From Gentiana macrophylla (taxonomy: Eukaryota > Streptophyta > Magnoliopsida > Gentianales > Gentianaceae), in the NCBI GenBank assembly GCA_026214975.1, contig CM047805.1:188047333-188111332 (forward strand): a DNA stretch of 64,000 nucleotides, given 5' to 3'. The position numbers were made by a program, and so were the translations under genes. Below, piece by piece: positions 47,330-62,362 of this stretch (the stretch's first letter is position 1; the number at the start of each line of letters is the position of its first letter). The notes under the pieces are model-generated. The model was not told the DNA's origin. It made no database searches and worked only from the letters and a program-made list of their open reading frames with translations.

Positions 47330-47529
47330 TTAAGCACACAACTTCTTCCAATTTATTCTTGTTAGCTAGCAAACCCTTTAAGAACTTACAATAAGAGGGC
47401 ATGTTTGCAAGTGCTTCAAGAAAAGGGATATTTAAATCAATTTTCCGCAAAATTTCAATGAAACGAGTTTGTGCTTTGTTCAAACAACTTTGCCTATGAT
47501 TTTTGGGGGGAAAAGGGAGAGTGCTCAAA

Positions 47530-49745
47530 TCAAAATCGGGAGGAGGAGGAATTATACCTTTTTACCTTTAAGCTCGTGGGGAAGATGGCTCTTTTATTGG
47601 CTCCTTTCCTTTCTTTCTCGTAGGTTCCTCCTTTTTATATCAAGCACCACAAAGTCACCTCTAGCTTGTGCCTCTTTTCTCTCAACTTCCTTCCTCTTGG
47701 CAAACTCTTCATGATTGACATTATCCTCAACTTCATCAATATCACCATCCATGGCTCCCGCTTGGTCTCAATAGAAGCTTTTCTATCTTTGTCCTCCCGT
47801 AGGACTCTTTTCTCACCACTTGTGCCCAACACTTTACCACTCCGAGTTGCAATGGCGCTTACATTCCTTGGATTTTTCTCGGTTGTTGCTTGGTAAGCCG
47901 CCTTTTAATTGTACATGTTCCACTATTTTGACCAATTTGAGTCTCAATATTTTTATAAGCGGACCCATGTTTGTAATTCATTTCGACCATGTCCTTCTTC
48001 ATCTCTTTCATCTCCACAAGAACTTTGCTTACTTGTTCCGCTAGGACATCGGTTGCACTCTTTTGAGGTATAGGTGCCAAAGGTGGAGGGTTTTGATATG
48101 TGTTAGTACCTTGTTGGTTATACCCTCCTTGTAGTTGCCTTTGGTGTGGTGGTTGGTAAAATTGCCCTTGAGAAGACTGTCCTTGGTTTGGGCCTTGTCG
48201 ATAGCCTTGGTTTTGGTTTCGGTTCCAACCTTGGTTGTTGTTATTCCTCCATAAACCATCACCTTGATTTCCAAAATTTCCTCCTTGACCTTGCCTACAT
48301 AGTTCACATCTTGAGGCTCCTCAAACGGTGGTGCACCTTGTTGGTCTCCTACAGATTGGCCTTGCAATTGGTTTTGAAATTGAGGTCCCACATTCCATTG
48401 CTCCATCAAGCAAACACTCATCATTCGCTTTGCCAATTCTTCCATATTGATTTGAGGTACATTGCTAGATTGCCCCTGATTCGAAGATTGTGGATAAGCC
48501 ATGTTTTGAGCTTTTGTTGTCATCCTACAATCCTTTGCCGAGTGCGATCCACTACAAATTTGGCACAGCTTAGCATTTTCCATCTCTTTCTGAAACCTTC
48601 CCAATTTATGTTCCATTGCTTGAACTTGGGCATGATATTGATCGCTTGATTCCACTTCTTTCACTTCTACCAAACTGGGCTTCTTACTCCTTGCCCCTCT
48701 TCTACTTGAAGAAATGTATTGCCTCGAAGTCTCCGAGATCTTCTCTATTTGATTCATGGCTACCTCGGGCACCATACTCATGATATCACCATTGCACGAA
48801 AGCATGCAAGGTACTTTGGTGAACTTGATCTAAACCTCGGAAGAACGCATGAACTACCTCATGGGATCTCAAACCGTGTCCCGGGCACTCCTCAATAAAG
48901 CTTTAAATCGGTCCCAAGACTCATGTAGTTCTTCTCCTTCATATGCATTGAATGGCATGATAGCTTCTTTCATGTCCATGGTCTTTGATGGGGATAGTAC
49001 TTGAGTAGAAAAGTTTTGATCACGTCCTCCCATGAGTGTAGAGAATCGTTGAGCAACGAATCATACCACCTCTTAGCTTGATCCTTCAAGGCGAATGGAA
49101 AAAGCATAAGTTTAAGTGCTTCATCACTCACTCCATTGATCTTTGTTGAGTTGATCACTTGGAGAAAATGATCAATGAACAAGTGAGGATTTTCCATGGC
49201 GGTTCCCTGAATATGGCATTATCTCCCAACAGATGTATGATGTTTCGATTCAACTCCAAATTATTTGCGGCCACCAGCCGTATTCGGATTGGACTATGCC
49301 CCATTATTGCCGTAGGTGCCATCACAAAGTCTCTACATGTCAAACCACCTTGATTTTGCTCTTGTTGTCCATTAAACCAATGCGGCATTGCATTTGCACC
49401 ACTGGTTTTGAGCTTGAGGTTGGTTTTGTAGAAATCGATTCCTCATCCATGCATTAAAGCATTTGCATGACATGGGGATCCATTTGATTTTCTTGTCCAT
49501 CCCCACCCCTTGTGCATTGTTATTGTTAGGCGGTGGGTTTTGATTCTGCCTCCATTATTTCCATCAAAAACTTGTTCACCGTTGTGTGCCATAACGGAAC
49601 TTTCTCCCAACTCACCCAAACTACTCTCTTCAAAGTCCGGTTTGACTCCCCTAACAGATTTACCTCTTCTTCTCTCGACTATTCCTTTGTCTTGCGTAGG
49701 CTTCAATTCCGTCTATGTATGGTTCGAGTGGTGTTTGAGAGCTCC
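47530..49745 (-). pseudogene. Young Athila element, gag (broken frame)
   Basis: Minus strand. Near the start, 49706-49443 (N-terminal, Gly/Asn-rich); the gag core in 49197-48970 (ENPHLFIDHFLQVINSTKIN, LFPFALKDQAKRWYDSL); then 48805-48041 with the zinc knuckle CQICSGSHSAKDC (Cx2Cx3Hx4C, the spacing common in Athila gag) and a Gln/Asn-rich tail; then 48080-47635 coiled-coil-like (EQVSKVLVEMKEMKKDMVEM). Several frame changes. Gag forms the particle in which reverse transcription occurs. Confidence 0.85.
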
Positions 49746-49846
49746 TGGTCATGCACTTTACAAAAAGCAAACAACAAGAAAACAATAAAATAAAACCTAG
49801 GCCCAAGCCTTGGTTCACTTACAAGATATCACAAATAGCACACTTG

Positions 49847-49864
49847 TCCCCGGCAACGGCGCCA
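49847..49864 (-). other. Primer binding site of the young Athila element
   Basis: On the minus strand TGGCGCCGTTGCCGGGGA, four bases after the 5' LTR end ...GCTCATCA. Identical to the site at 38319-38336, which supports membership of both elements in the Athila group. Confidence 0.92.
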
Positions 49865-49868
49865 ATTT

Positions 49869-52416
<2,548 letters not shown>

Positions 52417-52421
52417 AGGGA

Positions 52422-53046
52422 GCAAATAACTTTGAAATAAAATCCCATCTTTTTGGTTTGATTGACACAAGAGCTCAATTTCTTGGTGAGGATGACGAAG
52501 ACCCGCATCATCACCAGTATCTTTTTGAAGAATTGTGTAACACGGCCAAAAGCCAAGGTGCTCATCATCGTGAATTGACAAGAATGTCAATGTTTCCATT
52601 TTCTTTAAAAGGAAGGGCAAGAGACTGGTTTATGTCGCTCCCACATCATTCATTGATAAGCTGGCAGGACATTCAAACTGAGTTTCTAAAACAATATTTC
52701 ACTCCGGGTAGGAATTTGGAGTTGAAGGTCGAAATTGCTAATTTTAGACAATGATCCGAGGAAACACTTGGAAATGCGTGGGAAAGATTTAAAAAAGCAT
52801 TAGAGCCTGTCCCAATCATGGTTACTCTCTTGACATGCAAAATCAACTTTTCTCGTCAGTAAATTAAGAAAGGACTCACATGCGATGTTGATCATGCATG
52901 TGGAGGCTCTTTAATGATGAGTGAAGCACAAGTTGTTTACGATGCTATTGAGAAAATTTCTAAGAATAATCGAATGTGGAAACCGGTTCTAGCAGGAAAG
53001 TAGCATTGTAGGTGAATCTACATCAAACTCAAAAGTTTTAGCACAC
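52422..53046 (+). pseudogene. Old Athila element, gag core
   Basis: Continues from 38931: NNFEIKSHLFGLIDTRAQFL, EDPHHHQYLFEELCNTAKSQ, MSMFPFSLKGRARDWFMSLP, WQDIQTEFLKQYFTPG. This is the retrotransposon gag domain. An in-frame TGA at 52752-52754, a TAA soon after SRQ (about 52861) and a frame change near 52990-53005 break it. Confidence 0.85.
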
Positions 53047-55347
53047 TTGGAAAATCTTAGTAGAAAGTTTGATGGCTTGCAAGGAAGCAAGAATTCTAGC
53101 TCGGAAGGAAAGTTATCAAATGAATATTCGAATGATGGTATGAGAAACAATGACAATGGAATGGAAGAATCCGAAGGATACTCGAGGGAAGAAGTAAGTT
53201 TTCTACAACAACATACGAATTTGAATAATGCCTATTCAAACTCATTCAATGCCATTAGAAGAGACCATCCTACCTTTCGTTGGTCTGAAAACCCAAGTAA
53301 GCAAGGACAACCACCCTATCCAACTCAGTACAAAAGCTCGTACAATGCTAATAGTCAAAACCAAAGTTACCAGGGGAATTCTTCAAATCAAAACCATCAA
53401 TCACCACCCATATCATACCCACAACACACGACTCAAAGTATACCAGTTACTCAAAGCTCAACTCAGCCCGTAGAAGGAGTTGATAAGTGGGAAAAATTAA
53501 TGGAAAATATGATGGGTGTGATGTCTACCCAAGCTCAGAATATGGAAACCATGATGACTTACAGAGCACAATCCACTAAGGATATGAGTACTTTAAAAAT
53601 ATCCATGAGTGGACATGACATGAGAATGAGAACTATAGAGGCATCTGTACGAAATATGGAAGATCACTTGAGTAGAGAAGGAGAACGAAAGAACAGTAGA
53701 CCTCCGGGAGGATTACCTAGTAATACTGAAAGGAACCCGAGAGAGGTGAATGCTGTTATTACCCGAAGTGGAAATGTATGTGGAAGTAACGGAGTAGAAA
53801 ACTCCGGAAACAATGAAGTAGAAGATGATTTGGATGATAAATTCGAAAAGGACTTGGAACACAAGGACGAACCAGAATTCAGTAAAGAAGAAGAAGAAAT
53901 CATTAATGATTTCTTAAGTCGTGATAAACATGTTGAAACCGAAAGAGAAGAAGAGGAATGGATCAAAGTCCTGAGAATACTGAAAAATCCGAGGGCTAGC
54001 GATCTACGGACCTTATTCAATGAACATGTCAGGAAAAATGAAGTCACTGATAGTACAATCCAAGTGGGGAGTAGCAACACTCAACCAACAGAACAAGTAA
54101 AGAAGAATTTAGGACAAATTTCAAAGAAGATAGTGCAGGATCATGACACTTGGCGACCGTCAAATGCTCAAATATTTAAGGAAGCATCACCATCTAAGGA
54201 AAAAGGTGAGGAAGGCATGACTCCAAACCCTAAAATTATTGACCTTGAGTCTTTACCTTACCCACCCAGAGATCAAATTAAAATGTTGAAAACGGATAAA
54301 AAGTATGCATGTTTCCTTGATACATTTCGTCACATTAATGTCAATATTCCTGTCATTGAAGCACTAATCAATATGCCCACTTATGGCAAGTTTCTTAAGG
54401 ATATCCTGTCGAACGAAAAACGCTTAGAAGAATATGAGAACATTTGCCTTAATGAAGAATATTCCACAGTGTTACAACACAAGCTTCCTCCTAAACTAAA
54501 AGACCCAGATAGTTTTACCATCCTATGTGAGATTGGGGGTTTTCTGTTTAAGAAAGTGCTCTGTGATCTCGGAGACAGCATTAATCTTATGTCTTATGAG
54601 GATTATAGAAAACTCGGAATAGGAAAACTTAAAAACACCGAGATGACTCTCCAGATGGCAGATAGATCTATTAAACGTCCTAAAGGAGTCATCGAAGATG
54701 TGTTGGTCAAGATAGATAAGTTTTACTTTCCAGTTGACTTTGTAGTCATGGAAATGGAAGAAGGATTTTCAGCACCTCTTATTCTAGGTCGACCATTTCT
54801 ATCTATAGGAAGAACCCTTATCGATGTCCAAAAAGGTGAATTAATTTTAAGAGTCAATGAAGATGAGGTCACTTTTAATATCTTTAAGGCTATGAAACAC
54901 CCATACAAAACACAGGAATCATGTTCATTCATAGAAACTATATCTTCTATGTATATGAACCACGTTGAATTGCAAATTTTTGAAGATAAACTAGAAGAAT
55001 GTTTAGCCTTATCTATCTATGAAGGAGATAACCAGGAAATGAAAGAAGTCATTTTTTATCTCGACACAGGAAGTTTTTTTGAGAAACGACCATGGCATCG
55101 TTATTTGGACTTAAAACTGGATGGCCCAGTATTGAAACCTTCGGTAGAAGAGCCACCAAGGAATCTGGAATTAAAACCTCTCCCTTCGAATCTCAAATAT
55201 GCCTTTCTTGAAGCTAATAATTTGCTTCATGTTATTATTTCATCATCATTAACCAATTTACAGGAAGATCAATTGTTGAGGATGTTAAGACAACATAAGA
55301 AAGCGTTTGGATGGGCGATGGCGAGATATTCAAGGAATAAGTCCTGA
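53047..55347 (+). pseudogene. Old Athila element, gag C-terminus and protease (longest open frame, 766 codons)
   Basis: Continuous open frame. Residues ~1-230 are Asn/Ser/Gln-rich gag tail; ~240-300 acidic and charged; ~400-470 the gag-protease linker (NVNIPVIEALINMPTYGKFL). The retropepsin region is near residues 505-600 (LCDLGDSINLMSYEDYRKLG, MTLQMADRSIKRPKGVIEDV, PLILGRPFLSIGRTLIDVQK). The active site reads DLGDS where DLGAS is expected, so the A of the D-L-G-A motif is replaced by D. It ends in a frame change just inside RT (HKKAFGWAM). No zinc knuckle is seen in this stretch. Despite decay elsewhere this frame stayed open. Confidence 0.88.
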
Positions 55348-56690
55348 GATTTGTGTACACAAGATCATCTTGAATGAAGGATCCAAACCGTGTATCCACC
55401 CACAACGCCGCCTCAACCGAATATGCAAAAAGTAGTCAAGAAAGAAGTTATTAAACTCACGGAGATGGGGATAATCTTTCCCATGTCAGACGGTGAATGG
55501 GTAAGTCCCACCCAAGTAGTACAAGAAGAAGCGGATTCTGATAAAGGAAAATGATAAACATGAATGGATTCCAACAAGGAAGTTACAGGATATCGAATGT
55601 GCATTGATTTTAAAAACTGAATGAGCATACTAAGAAAGACCACCATCCACTTCCGTTCATCGTTACAAATGTTGGAGCGGCTAAGTGGACATAAATTTAT
55701 TGTTTCTTGGATGGTTATTCAAGCTATTTACTGAGATATTTATTGCAAAGGGAGATAGAGAAAAACGACTTTCACTTGTCCATATGGAACTTTTGCTTAT
55801 AAAAGAATGCCGTTTGGACTATGTAACGCACTGACTACGTTTGAGAGATGCATGATAGCAATATTTTCAGATATGGAAGAAAAGTTTTTGGAAATCTTTA
55901 TGGATGATTTCAGCGTTTTTGGAGATTCTTTTAAAGAATGTCTCTTACACTTAGAACGTGTGCTAAAACGCTGTGAAGACACAAACTTAGTTATCTCTTG
56001 GGAAAAAGTGCCATCTAATGGTATCGAGATGGTATTGTTTTAGGTCATAGAATTTACGAAGAAGGTGTTGAAGTAGATAAAGCCAAAGTTGAAGTAATTG
56101 AAAAATTACCCCACCATTAAATCTGAAAACTCGAGAGGATTTCTTGGACATCTTTGGTTTCTATAGAAGATTTATTGCAGATTTTCACGCATAGCGAAAC
56201 CTCTCATCATTTGCTTGAAAAAGAAGTACCATTTAAGTTTAATGACAAATGTATGGAAGCATTTGAAGCTTTGAAGGCACGGTTGGTAACACGCGCATCT
56301 TAAAGTAGCACCAAATTGGACCTTGCCGTTTGAACTTATATGCGATGCAAGTGATCTAGCGATCGGAGTCGTTTCTAGGTCAACGCCATAACAAAGTACT
56401 TAAGGCAATCTACTATGCATCCCATACTTTAAACGCAACCCAACTTAACTACGCCACAACGGAAAAGAACTACTCATTTGTAATCTTTGCTTTAGACAAA
56501 TTTGATCGTATATCATTGGTTCTAAAGTAATTGTTTATACCGATCATTCAAATTAAAATACTTGTTAAGTAAGAAAGATGCGAAGCCTCGTCTTCTTAGA
56601 TGGATTCTGTTACTTCAAGAGTTTGACATTGAAATTAAAGATAAAAAGGGTAGTGAGAATGTAGTAGCAGACCATTTGAGTCGTATGGAG
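55348..56690 (+). pseudogene. Old Athila element, reverse transcriptase and RNase H remnants
   Basis: Fragments in changing frames: ISPEICVHKIILNEGSKPC (55343), GEWVSPTQVVQ (55494), MLERLSGHKFI (55669), TFTCPYGTFAYKRMPFGLCN (55769), FMDDFSVFGDSFKECLLHLE (55898), ELICDASDLAIGVV (56334) and [20 protein letters not shown] (56602). At least ten stops or indels. Confidence 0.85.
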
Positions 56691-58110
56691 TTTATCGAAG
56701 AAGAAGGAAGGAGACAGGAGATCAAAGATTCATTTCCAGATGAACAACTCCTCATGATTGATGCTCTTCCAGGAAAGCAACTTATTCAAACTAGTAATTT
56801 ATCCAAGGAGAGCTCGCCATGGTTCGGTAATATTGTCAATTACTTTACCTGTGAGTATATTCCATCTCATTGGACATGGCAACTAAAAAAGAAGTTCTTT
56901 TATGATTTAAAATTTTACTATTGGAAAAAAACGGATCTTTTTCGAAAGTGTTCGGATGGCATGATTAGGAAGTGCGTGCCCGATAACGAGATTTTAAGTA
57001 TCTTATCCTTTTGCCATGATCGTGAGGCTGGAGGCCACCATGGAGGATGGAAAACCGCTTACAAAGTTTTGCAATGTGGTTTTTACTGGCCTACACTATA
57101 TAAAGATGCACACCACTATGCACGGTTTTGTGAATCATGCCAAAAATGGGGGAACATTTCTAAAAAACACGAGATGCCTCTCCAACCTATATTGGAGTGT
57201 GAATTGTTTGATGTTTGGGGTATTGATTTTATGGGACCTTTTCCTCCGTCATTTGGTAAGAAGTTCATCTTAGTAATGGTCGATTATGTATCCAAATGGG
57301 TAGAAGCTGAAGCTCTTCCCACTAATGATTCCACAAAAGAGTGTTAAAATTCCTTAAAAGAATATATTCACGAGATTTGGCACTCACTGGGGCTATCATT
57401 AGTGACCGAGGATCACATTTTTGCAACCGTCCATTTACAAAAATAATTGAGAAATATGGTGTAAAATATAAACTTGGTACACCATATCATCCATAAACTA
57501 GTGGGACAGTAGAAAGTATCTAATAGGAAATAAAAAGGATCATTGAAAAAACTATTGATTCAAATCGTAAAAGCAAGCGAAAAGACTCGATGATGCATTA
57601 TGGGCGTCTGAAACGACCTTTAAAACACCAATTGGTTGTTCTCCTTATAAATTAGTTTTTGGTAAATCTTGTCATCTCCCTGTTGAATTAGAACACCGAG
57701 CCTTTTGGGCTATTAAATTTCTAAATTTTGATCCTTAGGCTGTTGGTGATCATAGATTACTTCAGTTAACGAAACTGGATGAGTTTCGTCTCGATGCTTA
57801 TGAAAATGCTCGACTTTACAAGGAACGCACGAAATCTTTCCATGATAAGAGAATCTATCATCGTGAGTTCCATGTAGGTGATCGAGTACTCTTATATAAT
57901 TCACGTTTGAAGTGGTTTCCAGGTAAGCTTAAATCAATATGGGCGAGTCCATATGACGTAACAAAGATCTACAAGTCAGGATCTGTAGAATTAACTGATG
58001 GGAATACAACTTTTATAGCCAATGGCCACAGAGTGAAATTATTCGTAAAAGAAGAAGGAATACCTCTAACAAGAGAGGTTATGTACCTTAGCGACCCTCC
58101 AACAGATTAA
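56562..58110 (+). pseudogene. Old Athila element, integrase remnants
   Basis: Open frame 56562-57347 holds the RNase H end ([10 protein letters not shown]), the zinc-binding region ([38 protein letters not shown]) and the start of the core ([20 protein letters not shown]). It then breaks at 57347; further pieces are [20 protein letters not shown] (57665) and FPGKLKSIWASPYDVTKIYK (57916), ending with stop at 58108-58110. Many stops between 57350 and 57760. Confidence 0.85.
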
Positions 58111-58121
58111 AAAGAGAAGTT

Positions 58122-58625
58122 TTGCTATCAACTACAAACTCAACTGATTACAAGTACAATCTTTCTTATTTTAAATGCATTTTAATTAGTTTAGTCTTTT
58201 ACCGGGTAGACATTAAAGAAGCTGGATGCCTTTTAGATAGAATGGGAGTTCTTACATTACTTATAAAATTAGGTCTTGATAAAGATGTCGCGTTTAAAAT
58301 AGAAAATTTAGTTTTTGAAACAAATAAGAAGTTGTTGAGCGAAGCTAGAGCGAAAGCGATATACAATGGACAATCAAGAAGTGCAATGAAAAGAAGGGCA
58401 AAGTTCCTTTGAGGTGTAGAATCTGGAAAGAGTGAACACAATGGAAAATGTTAGGAAACACAACCAAATCCCGGGATGAGTGTTTGAATGTCATTAAAAG
58501 AAGAAACGATTAGGTGGTTATCCGAAAATCCCGATGGAGATCAAAGAGAAAATTCAAATGCATCATTTCTTGGAGAAAGGTTGAAGAACGATATGAGAGA
58601 ACTCTTGAGCATCTAAGGATAAAAA
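58122..58625 (+). pseudogene. Old Athila element, short frame(s) downstream of integrase with a conserved end
   Basis: An open frame at 58122-58412 (LGLDKDVAFKIENLVFETNK) is followed, in shifted frames, by TTKSRDECLNVIK (58466-58504), IRWLSENPDG (58508-58538) and KFKCIISWRKVEERYERTLE (58551-58610). The last parts match 43293-43435 of the unrelated-in-age young element. I do not recognise a domain. The conservation suggests a small protein or C-terminal extension rather than random sequence. Confidence 0.45.
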
Positions 58626-59233
58626 GTTTGGATTCGACATAATTATCGAAGTTTTAAAAAAATTTATATATATAAGATGTTTTAAAGGAATTTTATAAAC
58701 TATATGATATTTTATAAAAAAAATTTATAAATAATTATATATGTATGATAAAAATAAAATTAAAAAAAAATTAATAATCCGGCGCAGACCGGATATAACC
58801 GGCCTACGCCGGATTTAATTACACATAACCCTACCGGTTCCTTCTTTCTTTTCTTCTTCTTCTCCCAATTTCTTTTTCAGCGCCGCCTCTCCCTTCTTCC
58901 CCACTAATTTCCACCATAATTTTACACATCTTTTCTTCTAATTTCTTTAATTTCTTTACCTCTTCTACCAAAAACACTACAACTACATACATTACACTCA
59001 ACAAGTTTTGGTTTTGCCATAAGTCCTCCTTCAACAACAATTCCGGAGAATTGACATTTTTTCCGCCACCTAGCTATTTTTCTACATCCTCACATATTCG
59101 GGTAATCATCTAATACATATATTTATCATTTTAAATTTTATTTTATCATTTTAATCATTTTGTTTTTAATCATTATCATTGTTAATTTGTTGTTGTTTTC
59201 ATTATTTTGTTGTTGTTAATACCACATTCGTAG
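58626..59233 (+). other. Non-coding interior of the old Athila element
   Basis: AT-rich, then an inverted repeat AATCCGGCG (58777) / CGCCGGATT (58811-58819) enclosing GACCGGATATAACCGGCC, then a pyrimidine-rich stretch and several TTTTATCATTTTAATCATTTTG-like repeats. No gene. Confidence 0.5.
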
Positions 59234-59302
59234 ATGGCGAATCATCATCTACTCGTAGAAAGGTACTAAGAAAAGGAAATCCGACCTACTGTTTTACCAC
59301 AC

Positions 59303-59687
59303 ATGCATGAGCCTGAGCCTCTAACACTACAAGAAGAAGCTATATCCTTTAGAAACACTGCTAGTCCTGCTGCCGTAGCCGCTTTTGATAGATATTTTTC
59401 GAAATGCGCAGTGTTACTAGAACGTGGCATAGATTTTATTGCCTTAGGACCTGAATTGAAGGCAATTTTTGAGAATAGAGGGTGGATGGAAATCGCCCAC
59501 GAGCGTGCTGACCCTGTTAATGCCACGATGGTTTCTGAGTTCTATTCCGTTATCGCTGCTTATGAGCCTGTAGATAATGGCCCTTTGAGTTCTGTTCCTC
59601 TTAGAACTGCTACCATTCCTTTCACACCGGCGATCATTAATGCCTTTTATGCCATACACGATGTTCCCGAGGAAGAGGATTTTTATT
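59303..59687 (+). pseudogene. Athila downstream frame (plant transposon protein domain), cut by the gap
   Basis: Open frame MHEPEPLTLQEEAISFRNTA ... RGWMEIAHERADPVNATMVS ... FTPAIINAFYAIHD. A W-containing start, an EFY segment and an F-P--IN--Y segment is the layout of the putative plant transposon protein domain often found after integrase in Athila elements (earlier sometimes called env-like). An ATG at 59234 opens a related start in another frame that stops at 59267. The 3' part is lost in the run of N. Confidence 0.55.
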
Positions 59688-59787
59688 NNNNNNNNNNNNN
59701 NNNNNNNNNNNNNNNNNNNNNNNNNNNNNNNNNNNNNNNNNNNNNNNNNNNNNNNNNNNNNNNNNNNNNNNNNNNNNNNNNNNNNNN
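59688..59787. other. Assembly gap (100 N)
   Basis: Exactly 100 unknown bases, the conventional placeholder for a gap of unknown size. Orientation and distance of what follows are therefore less certain. Confidence 0.99.
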
Positions 59788-59849
59788 TAGTTGACAAGCG
59801 GTGCAAACCACGGGCTACCTTCCTTACCAATTTTTAGAAAGTTTCCTTT

Positions 59850-61469
59850 CTTAAGCGATAGGATGGTGTCGATAGCATAAAGTTGCTCGTGAGGGAAAAC
59901 ATCATTTATCTCTCTTTGTGCTTTAAACAACTCCTCACTAAGCTCTAAACGACTTAAGTGGTCCGCTACAACATTCTCACTCCACTTTCTATCACGAATC
60001 TCAAGGTTAAACTCTTGTAAGAGCAAGATCCACCTCAAAAGGCGGGTTTGGCATCTTGTTTGGCAAAGAGGTACCGCAAGCGGCATGATCCGTATGGACA
60101 ACTACACGAGAACCAATAAGATAAGATCGAAATTTATCGAGCGCAAAGACAAGCGCTAAAAGTTCTTTTACGTGGTGGTGTAGTTTTGTTGGGTAGGATT
60201 CAAGGTATAACTCGCATAGGCAATGGGCTTGAAAATTTTATCAATCTTTTGACCGAGCACCACACCAACCGCGGTGTCACTCGCGTCACACATCAATTCA
60301 AACTCTTGGTCCCATTTTGGAGCAACTAAGATCGGAGCGGATACAAGCAATTTCTTGAGCAACGTGAATGCCTTAATGCAAGCTTGGTTGAAATCGAATG
60401 GGACGTCTTTTCCAAGAAGAAGAGTAAGAGGGCGGGCTATTTTGAAAAATCTTTGATGAACCTCTACGATAGAACCCCACGTGACCTAGGAAACCTCTAA
60501 GAGTTTTTAGGTTGTTGGGTGGAGGAAGTTTATCTATCGCCTCAACCTTAGCCCAATCGACTTCTATACCCTTACTAGATATCTTATGACCTAAGACTAT
60601 CCCTCTCCGTAACCATCAAATGACACTTCTCCCAATTTAACACTAAGTTCGTCTCCTCACATCTACCCAACACTTTCTAAATTGTCGAGACACTCATCAA
60701 AGGAATCACCAAATACGCTAAAATCATCCATGAAAACTTCTAAAAACTTTTCAATCATATCCGCAAAAATGGCAACCATGCATCGTTGGAAAGTCGCGGG
60801 TGCATTACACAACCCGAACGGCATCCTACGGAAAGCAAAAAGTGCTATAAGGACAAGTATAGGTGGTCTTCTCTTGGTCTTCTAAGGACACATGTATTTG
60901 ATAATATCCACTAAACCCATCAAGAAAACAATAAAAAGCATGACCACTCAATCTTTCAAGCATTTGATCAATAAAGGGGAGGGGAAATGGTCTTTTCGAG
61001 TTTGATCATTCAACTTACGGTAATCAATGCAAATTCTGTGACCACTTACCAACCGCATAGGCACCGCCTCACCTTTTTCATTGATTTGAATAGTCATACC
61101 TCCCTTCTTCGGCACCACTTGAGTGGGACTCACCCACTTGCTATCGAAATGGCCATATATGATCCCAAGCTTCAACATGGTGACCACATCCTTCTTCACC
61201 ACCTTTGGAGATGTGGATTAAGTCTTCTTTGAGGTTGTCTTACTGGGCTTTGCCTCATCTTCTAATATGATCTTGTGTTGGCAAATTGTGGGGCTTATAC
61301 CCTTGAGATCACACATCTTCCACCCAAAAGCACACTTGTGCTTTTTAAGCATGTTTACCAATTGTTCTTCCTGCAAGGATGTTAGTGTAGCAGAAATAAT
61401 CAAAGGAAGTAATTCATCATTTTCAAGAAAAACATACTTCAAGTGGGGTGGAAGTGGCTTCATCTTCAA
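59850..61469 (-). pseudogene. Second Athila copy, reverse transcriptase and RNase H
   Basis: Minus strand: 61469-61218 linker with KHKCAFGWKMCDLKGISPTI; 61202-60948 RT start reading through WVSPTQVVPKKGGMTIQINE and GHRICIDYRKLNDQTRKDHF; the FMDDFSVFG box lies near 60720-60750; 60362-60168 RNase H (ELMCDASDTAVGVVLGQK). Breaks fall at different places from those in the copy at 45000-46621. Confidence 0.85.
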
Positions 61470-61813
61470 ATCTTTGGGTGGGTCTTCAATTGATGGTTTG
61501 TCTAGGTTCCTTCGAGACCAAGATCGATCTTTTCACTCCATTGCTTTATACAAAAAAGTTCGCTTTCAAGATCCAACTCTTTATTCTCATCCATCACCTT
61601 GCTTTCTCTTACTATACATTCATTGGATTTGTCTTTATACTCCTCGCATGTCAATATATTCAAAACACAAACATCTACAATATCAATGGAAAACAGTCCT
61701 CGGTACTCTCTATAGGGTGTTTCATGACTTATACACATTCACCGTGGATCAAGCTTCTCCAACTCTCAAAATTATCTCTCCACTCGCAACATCTATCAAG
61801 GTCCTTCCGGTGT

Positions 61814-62323
61814 TTAAAAGGGACGTCCTAACAACAAGGGTGTTTTGGAGTCCATCTCCATGTCTAAAACCACAAAATCCACCGGAAAGGCAAACTTATC
61901 AACTTGCACAATCACATCCTCTATCACACCCATAGGTTCTCTAATGGACCTATCCGCCATTTGAAGGGTCATCCCCGTTGGTTCCAACTCTCCTAGGTCA
62001 AGACTTTCATATATAGCACGGGGCATCAAGCTTACACTAGCCCCCAAATCGCATAAAACACTAGGAAAATGAGTCGTACCAATTGTGACTGGAATAGTAA
62101 AACTACCTTTGTCTCTAACCTTCGGGGGAATTCTAGATTTAGCATTGAAAATAGCAGAACATTCTTCATTTAAGCACACAACTTCTTCCAATTTATTCTT
62201 GTTAGCTAGCAAACCCTTTAAGAACTTACAATAAGAGGGCATGTTTGCAAGTGCTTCAAGAAAAGGGATATTTAAATCAATTTTCCACAAAATTTCAATG
62301 AAACGAGTTTGTGCTTTGTTCAA
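61814..62323 (-). pseudogene. Second Athila copy, protease and gag-protease linker
   Basis: One continuous 169-codon minus-strand frame covers the linker (FLEALANMPSYCKFLKGLLA), the active site DLGAS and PLLLGRPF. In the copy at 46886 the same region is split into two frames by extra bases near 47250-47260, so this copy is closer to intact here. Confidence 0.87.
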
Positions 62324-62362
62324 ACAACTTTGCCTATGATTTTTGGGGAAAAGGGAGAGTGC

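Noticed and set aside
46419..48649. Plus-strand frames up to 167 codons across the young Athila element
   Set aside because: They are antisense shadows of gag, protease and RT on the minus strand; the same pattern recurs at 61267-63627.
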